A DNA stretch of 22,824 bases from Salinirussus sp. (GCA_028275005.1 JAQCNN010000038.1:1-22824); one strand, 5' to 3'. Shown: positions 1-7,998, numbered from the stretch's first letter. Made by a program: numbers and translations. The notes: generated from the sequence alone by a model not told the origin.

Positions 1-150
1 ACCGGGCGGTACTTCGCCGGCCAGCAGCCCACCCAGCCCTCCGACCCCGCCCGCGCCACCGAGAACGCCCGCCGGCTCTGGGCCGAGAGCGCACGCTTGC
101 TCGATATCGAGGAGCCACTGGCCGAGTACGCGAGGCCGGAGACGGCGTAA
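1..150 (+). CDS. SDR-family oxidoreductase, C-terminal end only (5' truncated by window)
   Basis: The frame open from base 1 to the TAA at 148-150 encodes 49 residues. They contain GRYFAGQ near the start and then SDPARATENARRLWAES. This matches the tail of classical short-chain dehydrogenases of the retinol-dehydrogenase-like kind, where a G-R-Y-F strand is followed by a charged helix with ARRLW. The Rossmann fold and the YxxxK catalytic motif lie outside the window, so substrate and cofactor cannot be told. The gene is convergent with ilvD; the two stop codons are about 200 bp apart. Confidence 0.6.
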   Translation, partial: TGRYFAGQQPTQPSDPARATENARRLWAESARLLDIEEPLAEYARPETA

Positions 151-184
151 CAGGCCGACAGTCCGCCACGCCCTCGTTGTGTCC

Positions 185-404
185 GGGCTGGTCACTGCGC
201 CGTCTGTGGCCGACCCGGACCCCTCGACGGCCACCCCCCCGCGGTTCGCTTGCGTTTTCGGAGCTGTCCACGATTCGCGTCTCGCGCCGCTCACCACAAA
301 ACGCCGGCGAACCCGGTCACGCCCTCACTCCGCTCGGACGCGGTGGGCGACTACCGCTCCTTTGCGCCGGGGTTGGTCACCGCGCCGTTTGCGGCCGACC
401 CGAA
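185..404. repeat. Imperfect 35-bp direct repeat, one copy inside the ilvD 3' end
   Basis: Bases 185-219 and 370-404 match at 30 of 35 positions, and all five differences are transitions. The second copy encodes, on the minus strand, the near-terminal IlvD residues FGSAANGAVTNP. The first copy lies outside ilvD and would read SGSATDGAVTSP in the same sense, with one silent change. Outside these 35 bases the similarity stops. The outer copy looks like a leftover of another ilvD 3' end, either a partial duplication or an allele-replacement scar. Confidence 0.6.
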
Positions 405-2111
405 GTCCCGCACGTACTTCGCGAGGATCCCGGCGGTGTACGGCGGGTCGGGCTCGTCACGCTCCGCGAGACGGGCCTCGACCTCCTCGTCAGAGAGGCC
501 GACCTCGAGGGTTCGGTCGGGGATATCCACAGTCACGTGGTCGCCGTCCTCGATGGCCGCGATGGGGCCGCCGGCGTATGCTTCGGGCGCGACGTGACCG
601 ATCATCGGCCCTCGGGTCGCGCCGGAGAAGCGGCCGTCGGTCAGGAGCGCAACGTCATCCTCGTGGCCCTGGCCGACAACCGCGGCGGTGACACCGAGCA
701 TCTCCCGCATCCCCGGGCCGCCCCGGGGGCCCTCGTTGCGGATGACGATGGTGTCGCCGGACTCGATGTGACCCTCCTGGACGTAGCGCATCGCGTCCTC
801 CTCGCTCTCGAAGACGCGGGCGGGGCCCTCGTGGTGGAACTTGTCGTCGCCGGTGACCTTCAGCACGCCTCCACGGGGCGCGAGGTTGCCCTTCAGGATC
901 TTGATCGCACCCTCCTCCTGTTTGGGGTCGTCGACAGTGTAGAGCCAGTCGGCCTCGACCTCCGCCTGTGGGGGGAGTCGGCCCTGCTCCTCGAGGTGTG
1001 TGACCTCCTCGGCGATGGTCCGACCGGTCACCGTCATCGCGTCGCCGTGGACCAGGCCGGCGTTCAGCAGCCGCCGGAGGACCACGGGCACGCCACCCAG
1101 GTCGTGAAGGTCCTTCATGACGCGGGTGCCGCCGGGCTGGAGGTTAGCGATCTTGGGGGTGCGCCGGGAGATCTCGTCGAACTCCTCGATACTGAGGTCG
1201 ACACCCGCCTCGGCAGCCATCGCGAGCAGGTGGAGAACGGCGTTGGTCGACCCGCCGATGGCAACCTGGAGGGTGATGGCGTTCTCGAAGGACTGCTTCG
1301 TCAGGAAGTCGGACGGTCTCCGGCCGGCCTCGACGGCCTCGACGGCGAGTTCGCCGGCGCGTTCGGCCTCGGCGTAGCGGGACTCGTCCTCGGCGGGTGG
1401 GCTGGCGCTGCCAAGCGGCGCAAAGCCAAGCGCCTCGCTGATCGAGGCCATCGTGTTCGCGGTGAACATCCCGCCACACGAGCCCGCGCCGGGGCAGGCG
1501 TGTCGCTCCATCTCGTCGAGTTCCGCCTCGGTCATGTCGCCGGAGGCGACCGCGCCGACCCCCTCGAAGACGTTCTGGACGGTGACCTCCCGGCCCTCGT
1601 GTTCCCCGGGCATGATCGACCCGCCGTAGAGAAAGACGGAGGGCAGGTCGGTCCGGATGGCGGCCATCATCATCCCCGGCATGTTCTTGTCACAGCCGCC
1701 GATCGTCACGAGCCCGTCCATCCGCTCGCCAAAGGCGACCAGTTCGACGGAGTCGGCGATCACCTCCCGGGAGATGAGTGAGGCCTTCATGCCCTCGGTC
1801 CCCATCGAGATGGCGTCGGAGATGGTGATCGTGCCGAACTCGACCGGCATCCCCTCGGTGTTGTCGACCCCCTCGTAGGCGGCGTCGGCGACGTCCTCGA
1901 GGTGGACGTTACAGGGGGTGATGTCGGCGGCAGGGTTGGCGATCCCGACCATCGGCGAGGAGAGGTCCTCGTCGTCGTAGCCCATCGCGCGGAACATCGC
2001 GCGGTGGGGCGCGCGCTCGGCGCCCTGGGTCACCTCGTTACTCGGCAACTCCGGATCCTTGTCGTACTCCATGGCGTCACTCTCGACCCGGCTGGGGCGC
2101 TGCTCGCTCAT
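351..2111 (-). CDS. ilvD: Dihydroxy-acid dehydratase (IlvD)
   Basis: This 586-residue protein is a full-length IlvD/Edd-family dehydratase. The enzyme converts 2,3-dihydroxy-isovalerate and 2,3-dihydroxy-methylvalerate to the 2-oxo acids in valine and isoleucine synthesis in the cytoplasm. Cys67 (TPCN), Cys140 (GGCDKNMPG) and Cys212 (GAGSCGGM) are the expected Fe-S ligands, and the C-terminal part keeps TDGRFSGATRGP. The frame stays open upstream to 2384. I start at the ATG at 2111 because the haloarchaeal N-terminus (MSEQ... then NEVTQGAERAPHRAMFRAMG) begins there and a TATA-like AATTTAAG lies 25-32 bp upstream. The longer N-terminus would be low-complexity and would run into the divergent gene. 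The function is secure; the start is likely. Confidence 0.96.
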   Translation of the reverse strand: MSEQRPSRVESDAMEYDKDPELPSNEVTQGAERAPHRAMFRAMGYDDEDLSSPMVGIANPAADITPCNVHLEDVADAAYEGVDNTEGMPVEFGTITISDAISMGTEGMKASLISREVIADSVELVAFGERMDGLVTIGGCDKNMPGMMMAAIRTDLPSVFLYGGSIMPGEHEGREVTVQNVFEGVGAVASGDMTEAELDEMERHACPGAGSCGGMFTANTMASISEALGFAPLGSASPPAEDESRYAEAERAGELAVEAVEAGRRPSDFLTKQSFENAITLQVAIGGSTNAVLHLLAMAAEAGVDLSIEEFDEISRRTPKIANLQPGGTRVMKDLHDLGGVPVVLRRLLNAGLVHGDAMTVTGRTIAEEVTHLEEQGRLPPQAEVEADWLYTVDDPKQEEGAIKILKGNLAPRGGVLKVTGDDKFHHEGPARVFESEEDAMRYVQEGHIESGDTIVIRNEGPRGGPGMREMLGVTAAVVGQGHEDDVALLTDGRFSGATRGPMIGHVAPEAYAGGPIAAIEDGDHVTVDIPDRTLEVGLSDEEVEARLAERDEPDPPYTAGILAKYVRDFGSAANGAVTNPGAKER

Positions 2112-2135
2112 ACTCCGGCACTGGCACCGGGCGGA

Positions 2136-2143
2136 CTTAAATT
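2136..2143 (-). promoter_or_regulatory. TATA-like box of ilvD
   Basis: AATTTAAG on the minus strand lies 25-32 bp before the chosen ilvD ATG. That is the spacing of haloarchaeal leaderless promoters, and it supports the start at 2111. Confidence 0.55.
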
Positions 2144-2250
2144 CGGCTGTCGGCGCCGCGGGCGACGGCCGGTGGCCTATCACCCCCGGCGCAGAGACCG
2201 CCCGTCCCGGGGGTCGGGGGGTTGATACGACCGGCGCCGTAACTTCTGAC

Positions 2251-3228
2251 ATGGCAACCGTCGAGACCGGAGCGCGGCTACACTTTGGCTTCCAGAACCT
2301 CGCGCTGGCCCACGAACGCCTGTACGGGGGTGTGGGCGTGGCGCTCGACGAACCGCGCGCAGCCGTCTCGGCGACGCCCGACACCGAGGTGGTCGCCCCG
2401 GACGCCCTCGAAGGCGTTACGACAGACGCCGTCTCCCTGTTGTGCGAGCGCGGCTACGACCTCGAGGGTGTGCGGGTGACGCTCGAGGAGCGGTTTGCGC
2501 GTCACGTCGGCCTCGGCAGCGGGACGCAGTTCGCGCTCGCGACACTGGTGGCTGTCGCGGGCGCGCACGACATCGCCGTCGATGTGCGGGAGGCCGCCCC
2601 CGCCCTCGGCCGGGGCGGCCGAAGCGGCGTCGGTGTCGCGACCTTCGAGAACGGCGGGTTCGTCGTCGACGCCGGCCACCCTACGGAGCGGTTCACGACC
2701 GCGCCGCCCGCCCGCGGCGCGTGGACGGTCCCTGCGCCGGTGGTTCAGCGCGAGGTGCCCGCCGACTGGCGGTTCCTGCTGGTGACCCCTGCTGTCGAGG
2801 CCGGCCGCCACGGGGAGGCCGAGGACGAGAGTATGCGAACAGCCGTCGAGCGCGCCGACCCGGGGACCGCAGACGACATCGCGGGGCTGTTGACCCGGCG
2901 GCTGCTGCCGGCGGTCGCCGAGGGTGACCTGTCGGCGTTCGGGCGGGCGGTTGTCCGGCTAGGCCGGCTCAACGGGGCGTGGTACGCCGACGAGCAGGGT
3001 GGGGTCTACCGCCCGCCGGCCGGCACGCTCGTCGACGCACTCGGTGACGACCCCGCGATACGGGGGGCTGGTCAGTCCTCCTGGGGCCCGACAGTCTACG
3101 GTGTCACCCACGCCGACGACGCCGCGGCGGCACGGACGGCCGGCGAGGCCGCACTCGACGCCGCCGGCACCGATGGCCGCGTCCGGGTCGTCGGGCCGCG
3201 GACGACGGGTGCCAGCCGCCGAGAGTGA
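2251..3228 (+). CDS. Beta-ribofuranosylaminobenzene 5'-phosphate synthase-like GHMP-family protein
   Basis: The 325-residue protein begins with ATVETGARLHFGFQNL and carries GLGSGTQF at about residues 87-94, the glycine-rich phosphate-binding motif of the GHMP kinase superfamily. It most resembles archaeal beta-RFAP synthase, which joins PRPP and a 4-aminobenzoate-type acceptor in (tetrahydro)methanopterin-type pterin synthesis. Haloarchaea are not methanogens but commonly keep this homologue, so its pterin product here is uncertain. The frame is open upstream to 2059. The ATG at 2251 is preferred because the conserved N-terminus starts there, leaving a 139-bp divergent gap to ilvD. A weak TTGATAC lies about 24-30 bp upstream. 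A different GHMP enzyme is possible but less likely. Confidence 0.8.
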   Translation: MATVETGARLHFGFQNLALAHERLYGGVGVALDEPRAAVSATPDTEVVAPDALEGVTTDAVSLLCERGYDLEGVRVTLEERFARHVGLGSGTQFALATLVAVAGAHDIAVDVREAAPALGRGGRSGVGVATFENGGFVVDAGHPTERFTTAPPARGAWTVPAPVVQREVPADWRFLLVTPAVEAGRHGEAEDESMRTAVERADPGTADDIAGLLTRRLLPAVAEGDLSAFGRAVVRLGRLNGAWYADEQGGVYRPPAGTLVDALGDDPAIRGAGQSSWGPTVYGVTHADDAAAARTAGEAALDAAGTDGRVRVVGPRTTGASRRE

Positions 3229-3280
3229 GGTCCCCGAGGCGAGGGAACCGGCGGCTCGTGGCCGTGTGTCGGCCGGGGAG

Positions 3281-3288
3281 CTTTAATC
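3281..3288 (+). promoter_or_regulatory. TATA-like box for the gene at 3310
   Basis: CTTTAATC sits 22-29 bp before the ATG at 3310, which fits a leaderless haloarchaeal promoter. Confidence 0.5.
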
Positions 3289-3309
3289 GGTTCGACCCAA
3301 CCTGTCTAC

Positions 3310-4149
3310 ATGGACCGCATCCCGTTTGGGATCGACCGCCTCGACGAGCTCATCGACGGCGGCGCGCCGCCAGGCAGTGTCGTCCTGCTCGCCGGGGAGG
3401 CGGGCGCGGGCTCCCGGGAGTTTCTCTACACGAGTGCCGTGATGAACGGGCTCGCACGGGCCGGCGAGGACCTGTTCGACCTGCACTACGGCGAGGTTCC
3501 CGACGGCGCGAAGCTCCCCGAGGCGGTCCACTACATCTCGTTCACCGGGGAGGAGGCCCAGCTCCGCGAGGAGGTCGGCATGTCGATGGACACCGAGATC
3601 GCGGAGACTGGGCTGGAGCCGGTACAGTTCGAGTCGCTGTCCCAGCCGTACTTTCACGCCAGTCCGGTGCCACGGGGCTGGTACACGGCGGAGACACCGG
3701 AGATCAAGAATCTCCGGAAACGCCACGAGGAGCGCGAGGAGCTGCTGAGCGCGTTCGGAAACGCCCTGAGCGAGCGGGCACCGAACAATCTGGTGGTCGT
3801 CGACTCGCTCTCCGACCTGGTCGGGACCATCGGCGAGAACCTGTCGTGGTCGGACATCACATACCTGGTCTCCGGGCTTCAGAAGGCCGCCCACCAGTGG
3901 CAGGGGCTCATCCTGTTGCACGTCAACCACGAGACCCTCACCGACGTGGAGCTGGGGCAACTGATGGAGGCCTGCAGCGGAACGCTGCGGTTCCAGTGGG
4001 AGACCGGCGGCTCCACCCGTGCCCGGACGCTCGTGGTCAAGCAGTTCCGAGGCGTCCTCTCACAGATCGAGGAGGAGAACATCGTCCAGTTCGAGGCCGA
4101 ACTCGGCGACGCCGGCTTCGATATCAGTGACGTCCGCAAGATCCGCTGA
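3310..4149 (+). CDS. RecA/RAD55-like (KaiC-type) ATPase-fold protein with degenerate Walker A
   Basis: The 279-residue protein opens like KaiC/RAD55 proteins: FGIDRLDELIDGG is followed by GSVVLLAGEAGAGSREF. The Walker A site reads G29-E-A-G-A-G34-S35-R36, so the lysine and the Ser/Thr of GxxxxGK[ST] are replaced by Ser and Arg. A Walker-B-like strand, NNLVVVDSLSDL, with Asp165, is kept, followed by ILLHVNHETL. Such proteins are often called RAD55-family or HTR-like in haloarchaea. ATP hydrolysis is doubtful because of the missing lysine. The gene stands alone, with its own TATA-like box, between the GHMP gene and the RHH gene. Its cellular role is unknown. Confidence 0.7.
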   Translation: MDRIPFGIDRLDELIDGGAPPGSVVLLAGEAGAGSREFLYTSAVMNGLARAGEDLFDLHYGEVPDGAKLPEAVHYISFTGEEAQLREEVGMSMDTEIAETGLEPVQFESLSQPYFHASPVPRGWYTAETPEIKNLRKRHEEREELLSAFGNALSERAPNNLVVVDSLSDLVGTIGENLSWSDITYLVSGLQKAAHQWQGLILLHVNHETLTDVELGQLMEACSGTLRFQWETGGSTRARTLVVKQFRGVLSQIEEENIVQFEAELGDAGFDISDVRKIR

Positions 4150-4295
4150 CGGCCGCCGAACGCCCGAACGGTACAGCGCGGGTTGGGGCCCCCGGAGAAC
4201 GTTCGACACGGTCCGTCGCCGCTCCCTGGGCCGGGTAGCCGGGGACTACGCCCGGCCGTAACAGCCGGCTACTCCGGCTGGAGCCGACGGCAAAC

Positions 4296-4303
4296 GCTTA
4301 ACT
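4296..4303 (+). promoter_or_regulatory. TATA-like box for the gene pair at 4327/5129
   Basis: GCTTAACT lies 24-31 bp upstream of the ATG at 4327. No box is visible before 5129, so it probably drives both genes. Confidence 0.5.
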
Positions 4304-4326
4304 GGCTCGTTTGACTAGGGTGTGCA

Positions 4327-5136
4327 ATGGCGAGCGAGTCGACAGAGACGGTGACGGTTCGCCTCCCGCCCGACCTCGACAGTTGGCTCGACGAGCAGGC
4401 CCGGGAGCTAGGGGTGGACCCCGAGACCGTCCTCGTCCAGATGGCCGCCGCCTACCGCGCGACGGTCGAACTCGACGGTGACCTCGACGCCGCGGAGTTC
4501 GAGTTCGGCCCGCCGAGCGACGAGCGCGTCGAAGCGGCGGTCGAGGCCAGCGTCGAGGACGCCGTCGAGACCGTCGAACGCCTGGAGACCCGGGTCGACA
4601 GCACACAGGACGAGTTTCAGGCGAAACTCGAGGACGTCCGCGAGCGGGTGATTCAGGTCAAGCAGGAGGCCGACGCGAAGGCCCCCGTCGACCACGACCA
4701 CGAGGAGTTCGAGCGACTCGTCGCACTCGGCAAGCACGTCGACGAGCTCCAGGAGGAGGTGGCACACCTGACCGACCGGCTTGAGGCCACACTTCCAGAG
4801 CAGGAGACGGCACTCGAGGAGTTGGAGACGGAGTTCGACACGGTCCAGGAGCGACTCCAGACCGTCGCGTGGACCGTCAGGGATCTTCAGGACAGCGTAG
4901 AGCGTGACACCGGTCTGGCAGCCGTCGAGCGCGTCAAGCGTGCGGCCGCAAAGGCCGACGTCGACCGGGCCAGGTGCGAGAACTGCGGGAACGGCGTCGA
5001 TATCGCGCTGTTGACCGACCCACAGTGTCCCCACTGTGAGGCGACCCTCACCGACGTCGAGGAGGCAAGCGGCCTCTTCTCCAAGCCACAACTGCTCGTC
5101 GCCTCACAACTCGAGTCCGGTGCGGACGATGAGTGA
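4327..5136 (+). CDS. Ribbon-helix-helix / coiled-coil / zinc-ribbon protein
   Basis: The 269-residue protein has three visible parts. Residues about 7-46 (TVTVRLPPDLDSWLDEQARE...) look like a CopG/Arc-type ribbon-helix-helix DNA-binding domain. Residues about 65-205 are strongly charged and heptad-like, rich in E, L and V, and predicted to form a long coiled coil. Residues 217-237 carry C217-x2-C220 and C234-x2-C237 (CENC...CPHC), a zinc ribbon. It may be a DNA-binding regulator or a chromosome-associated protein; no target can be read from the sequence. Its last eight bases overlap the start of the next gene (ATGAGTGA), so the two are probably translationally coupled and may work together. 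The domain reading is fairly secure; the function is unknown. Confidence 0.75.
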   Translation: MASESTETVTVRLPPDLDSWLDEQARELGVDPETVLVQMAAAYRATVELDGDLDAAEFEFGPPSDERVEAAVEASVEDAVETVERLETRVDSTQDEFQAKLEDVRERVIQVKQEADAKAPVDHDHEEFERLVALGKHVDELQEEVAHLTDRLEATLPEQETALEELETEFDTVQERLQTVAWTVRDLQDSVERDTGLAAVERVKRAAAKADVDRARCENCGNGVDIALLTDPQCPHCEATLTDVEEASGLFSKPQLLVASQLESGADDE

Positions 5137-5839
5137 GGACTCGCCCGAGCCTGACGACCGGCGCGAGGCCGAGGGTGAGGACCAGGACCGAGACCCAGAC
5201 CCGGAGGAGACCGTAGACGACGCCGACCCGGACCTGTTTACCGACGCTGTGACCGACCGAAGGGGTGACCCCTTCGAGGGGCTCGGAACCCCAGCCGACA
5301 CAGCGGATGCCGCCGACGGACACGGGGACGACCCCCACGAGCAACCGTCCGAGGCAACGCAGTCCGGCGACGGCGCGGCGACGGACGAGGCAGGCGCGTG
5401 GCAGTCTCTCTCGGAGGTGTCAGCGGCCGGCGAGCCCCACGAGGCGGGTGAGGACGACACGACCCCCGACGGGCCCGAGGAGCGTCCACCCATAGAGCCC
5501 GGGGAGGGGGGTGAGGACCTGTTCGACAGCCCCGACCCGCGTGGGGACCCATTCGAGGAGGACGTCTTCGAGGAGCGGGAGACCGGTGATATCGACCCCG
5601 ACGAGGCGTGGGCGGACCTCGCGACGACAGAGGAGCACGGCGGGGACGAGACGGAGCGCCGCTACGCCGAGGTGTCGAAACACAGCTACTGTGAGAACTG
5701 TGAGTGGTTCTCCGACCCCCCGGAGACTTCCTGCACCCACGAAGGCACCGAGATCGTCGAGTTTCTGGACATGGAGACGGTCAGACTCCTGAACTGCCCG
5801 GTCGTCGAGGAGCGACGCGCCATCCGAAACGAGGACTGA
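5129..5839 (+). CDS. Acidic, largely disordered protein with C-terminal Cys-rich domain
   Basis: This 236-residue protein has a first part of about 175 residues dominated by D, E, G and P and probably disordered. It ends in a compact domain with C188-x2-C191, C202-x-H204 and C223 (HSYCENCEWF, CTHEG, NCPVV), a likely metal site. The disordered part repeats two short motifs in the same order: DLF...RGDPFE at about 35-50 and 130-143, and AWxxL at 90-94 and 160-164. The ATG at 5129 is chosen because the reading frame before it overlaps the upstream gene in a Ser/Pro/Arg-rich shadow. The 8-bp overlap with the RHH/zinc-ribbon gene indicates an operon. No function can be assigned. Confidence 0.75.
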   Translation: MSEDSPEPDDRREAEGEDQDRDPDPEETVDDADPDLFTDAVTDRRGDPFEGLGTPADTADAADGHGDDPHEQPSEATQSGDGAATDEAGAWQSLSEVSAAGEPHEAGEDDTTPDGPEERPPIEPGEGGEDLFDSPDPRGDPFEEDVFEERETGDIDPDEAWADLATTEEHGGDETERRYAEVSKHSYCENCEWFSDPPETSCTHEGTEIVEFLDMETVRLLNCPVVEERRAIRNED

Positions 5840-5879
5840 GCCGGCCTGTCACGGCGGGCCACACCGTGGCACCCCAAAC

Positions 5880-5888
5880 CTCTTTATG
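5880..5888 (+). promoter_or_regulatory. TATA-like box of the aldehyde ferredoxin oxidoreductase gene
   Basis: CTCTTTATG ends 22 bp before the ATG at 5911, matching leaderless promoter spacing and supporting that start over upstream in-frame ATGs. Confidence 0.55.
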
Positions 5889-5910
5889 TCGTTCCGCCGA
5901 CAGTGTGGGT

Positions 5911-7587
5911 ATGCTTCACGCACAAGGGCCGCTTCTCACAGTGGATGTCGGCGACCGGACGGCCGAGCGGGTCGAGATCTCCGACCTGCTCGAGGAGACG
6001 GTCGGGGGACGGGCGACCGCGACACACCTCGCACACGACCGGATCCCCTTCGACGCCGACCCATTTGGCCCGGAAAACCGGGCGTACGTCTCGACCGGGC
6101 CGTTGCAGCTCTCACAGATGAGCTTCACCGGCCGGATGAACATGACCAGCCTCTCGCCGCTGACCGACGGGCTCGCCTCGACCAACGCCGGGGGCTACAT
6201 GTCCCGGCACTTCGCGGACGCAGGGATCAGCGTCCTCGAACTGGCCGGCGCGAGCGACGACCTCCTGGCCGTGCACGTCACCGACGAGGGCGTCGAGTTC
6301 GAGGCGGTCCCCGAACTGGAGGGCGCCGAGGTCTCGGCGGTCAGCGACCACATGGAGGCCGAACACGGCCTCGGGCCGGAGCACTGCCTGGCGATCGGGC
6401 CGGCCGGCGAGAATCAGGTCCGCTTTGCGAGCGTGATGACCTTCGACTCCCGTGCCTTTGGCCGCGGCGGGCTGGGGGCGGTCCTCGGCTCGAAGAACGT
6501 CAAGTGTGTCACCTTCGAGGGCAACGCCCCGCCGCAGGTGGAGGTCCCCGCGGAGGCCGCAAGCGAGATCCACCGGGAGGCCGCAACCGCCGACGACATC
6601 ATGAAGCGACAGGGGACCACCTCGGGGACGGAGTTCATCAACGACAACTTCTCACTGCCGACCCGGTACTTCTCGGAGATGGAGTTCGAGCACGCCGCCG
6701 ACATCGGCGGCAACGCCGTTGAGGAGAAAAAGTACAAGAAAGGGTCGTGTTCGGCGTGTGCCTTTGCCTGCAAGCTCCCGACGAAAGACGAGGAAGCGGG
6801 GGTCGAGACCGAGGGTCCGGAGTTTGAGACAGTCTACTCGTTTGGCTCAAACCAGGGTGTCGACGATATCGTCGACGTGATGAAGGCAAACGAGCTGTGT
6901 GACGAGCTGGGGATGGACACCATCTCGGCGGGGGTGACAGTCTCCGCGTATCTCGCCAGCGAGGACGAGTTCGGCAACGCCGAACTCGCCCGGGAGGTCA
7001 CCGAGCAGATCGCTCACCGCGAGGGGGTCGGTGACCTGCTCGCCGACGGTGTTCACCGCAGCCACGACGAACTCGGTGTCGAGGATATGACGGTCAAGGG
7101 GATGGAGTTCGCCGCCCACGACGGGCGGGTGCTCCACGGCCTGGGCCTACAGTACGCCGTTGCCAATCGCGGCGCCGACCACATGTTCGCGACGATGCAG
7201 TCCATCGAGTACCGTGGCGGGCTGGACCCGCAGGGCACCGAGGGGAAAGCCGGGACCGTCGTCGAACAGGAGAACTTCTGTGCGTTCCGTGACTCCGGTG
7301 TCGTGTGTGCCTTCTCTGGCAGTTACATCGACGACGAGGGGTTCGAGGCGCTGTTCGACGCCGACTACGAGCAGTTGCTGGCGGTCGGGGCGAGTGTGGT
7401 CGAGCGTGAGCGACACTTCAACAACAAGCGCGGCCGGGACGCAAGCGAGGACCGTCTGCCCTACGAGGTGCCCGACCTCGAGTCCTCGATCCGGGAGTAC
7501 TACGACCTCCGCGGGTACAACGACGACGGGACGGTGCCGGACGACCGTGTCTCGTCGCCCTCTACGCCGGCGCCGGCCGACGACTGA
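5911..7587 (+). CDS. Aldehyde ferredoxin oxidoreductase family protein (tungsten-type)
   Basis: The 558-residue protein matches the AOR family, which oxidises aldehydes to acids with a bis-pterin tungsten (or molybdenum) cofactor and passes electrons to ferredoxin. Visible family segments are GPENRAYVSTGPL, SPLTDGLASTNAGGY, AIGPAGENQVRFASVM, GRGGLGAVLGSKN and ELCDELGMDTISAG. The 4Fe-4S ligands are present: C280-x2-C283-x3-C287 and Cys466. I start at 5911 (MLHAQGPLLTVDV); the frame stays open to 5704, but that extension overlaps the preceding gene and is unlike AOR. The protein is slightly shorter than the usual 600 or so residues. A MoaD/SAMP-like gene converges on it 30 bp downstream, which may be relevant to pterin-cofactor sulfur supply. 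The aldehyde substrate is not readable. Confidence 0.9.
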   Translation: MLHAQGPLLTVDVGDRTAERVEISDLLEETVGGRATATHLAHDRIPFDADPFGPENRAYVSTGPLQLSQMSFTGRMNMTSLSPLTDGLASTNAGGYMSRHFADAGISVLELAGASDDLLAVHVTDEGVEFEAVPELEGAEVSAVSDHMEAEHGLGPEHCLAIGPAGENQVRFASVMTFDSRAFGRGGLGAVLGSKNVKCVTFEGNAPPQVEVPAEAASEIHREAATADDIMKRQGTTSGTEFINDNFSLPTRYFSEMEFEHAADIGGNAVEEKKYKKGSCSACAFACKLPTKDEEAGVETEGPEFETVYSFGSNQGVDDIVDVMKANELCDELGMDTISAGVTVSAYLASEDEFGNAELAREVTEQIAHREGVGDLLADGVHRSHDELGVEDMTVKGMEFAAHDGRVLHGLGLQYAVANRGADHMFATMQSIEYRGGLDPQGTEGKAGTVVEQENFCAFRDSGVVCAFSGSYIDDEGFEALFDADYEQLLAVGASVVERERHFNNKRGRDASEDRLPYEVPDLESSIREYYDLRGYNDDGTVPDDRVSSPSTPAPADD

Positions 7588-7617
7588 GGGTTCCCCTCCG
7601 GAGCCGGTCGTCCCGCG

Positions 7618-7893
7618 CTACCCGCCGTAGACTGCTGGGGTCATCCGCAGGATATCCCCCGCTGAGAGCGCCGTCTCGGCCCCGTCGATATGCTGGACGT
7701 GGGTGTCGTTGAGCGTCACCGCCACCTCGGAGACGACCTCCTCCCCGTCCCGGAGTCGCCCCTCGAGACCCGGGTTCGCCGCCTCGATCTCGGCGAGGAG
7801 TTCGCCAACGGTCGCCGCGTCGGTCTCCCTGGTCACCGTCTTCTCGCCAACCTCGTCGCGAAAGGGTCCAAAGAAGACACACTCGACCTCCAT
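7618..7893 (-). CDS. MoaD / ubiquitin-like SAMP family protein
   Basis: The 91-residue protein is a beta-grasp protein of the MoaD/ThiS/SAMP type. It has VECVFFGPFRDEVGEKTV at the start, DAATVGELLAEIE in the middle and ends in the required di-glycine (PAVYGG). MoaD carries sulfur as a C-terminal thiocarboxylate for molybdopterin synthesis; haloarchaeal SAMPs are also conjugated to protein lysines. It could do either or both. The ATG at 7893 matches the family N-terminus. An in-frame ATG at 7917 would add eight unrelated residues (MTADRPGS). It is convergent with the AOR gene and divergent from transcription factor S. Confidence 0.85.
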   Translation of the reverse strand: MEVECVFFGPFRDEVGEKTVTRETDAATVGELLAEIEAANPGLEGRLRDGEEVVSEVAVTLNDTHVQHIDGAETALSAGDILRMTPAVYGG

Positions 7894-7952
7894 ACTACCT
7901 GGTCGGTCCGCCGTCATCTTGTAGCTTGGTCTTTGACGCCGGTGACGCCGGG

Positions 7953-7990
7953 TATATATCCCCCCGACTGATATCCGGAGACGAGAGGAG
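7953..7990 (+). promoter_or_regulatory. TATA box and Shine-Dalgarno-like site of transcription factor S gene
   Basis: TATATAT at 7953-7959 lies 40-46 bp before the ATG at 7999, and GGAG at 7987-7990 is 8 bases before it. Unlike most genes here, this one appears to have a short leader with a ribosome-binding site. The symmetric TATA could also serve the divergent MoaD-like gene. Confidence 0.5.
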
Positions 7991-7998
7991 CTACAGCT

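Noticed and set aside
707..726. CCCCGGG-type palindromes inside ilvD and other genes as further copies of the 78-bp element
   Set aside because: They lack the TACTGC/GCAGTA outer arms and lie within coding sequence; they are ordinary GC-rich codon runs.
177..1781. A 534-codon open frame on the plus strand opposite ilvD
   Set aside because: Shadow of ilvD; the protein has no recognisable domain and its composition follows the complementary codons.
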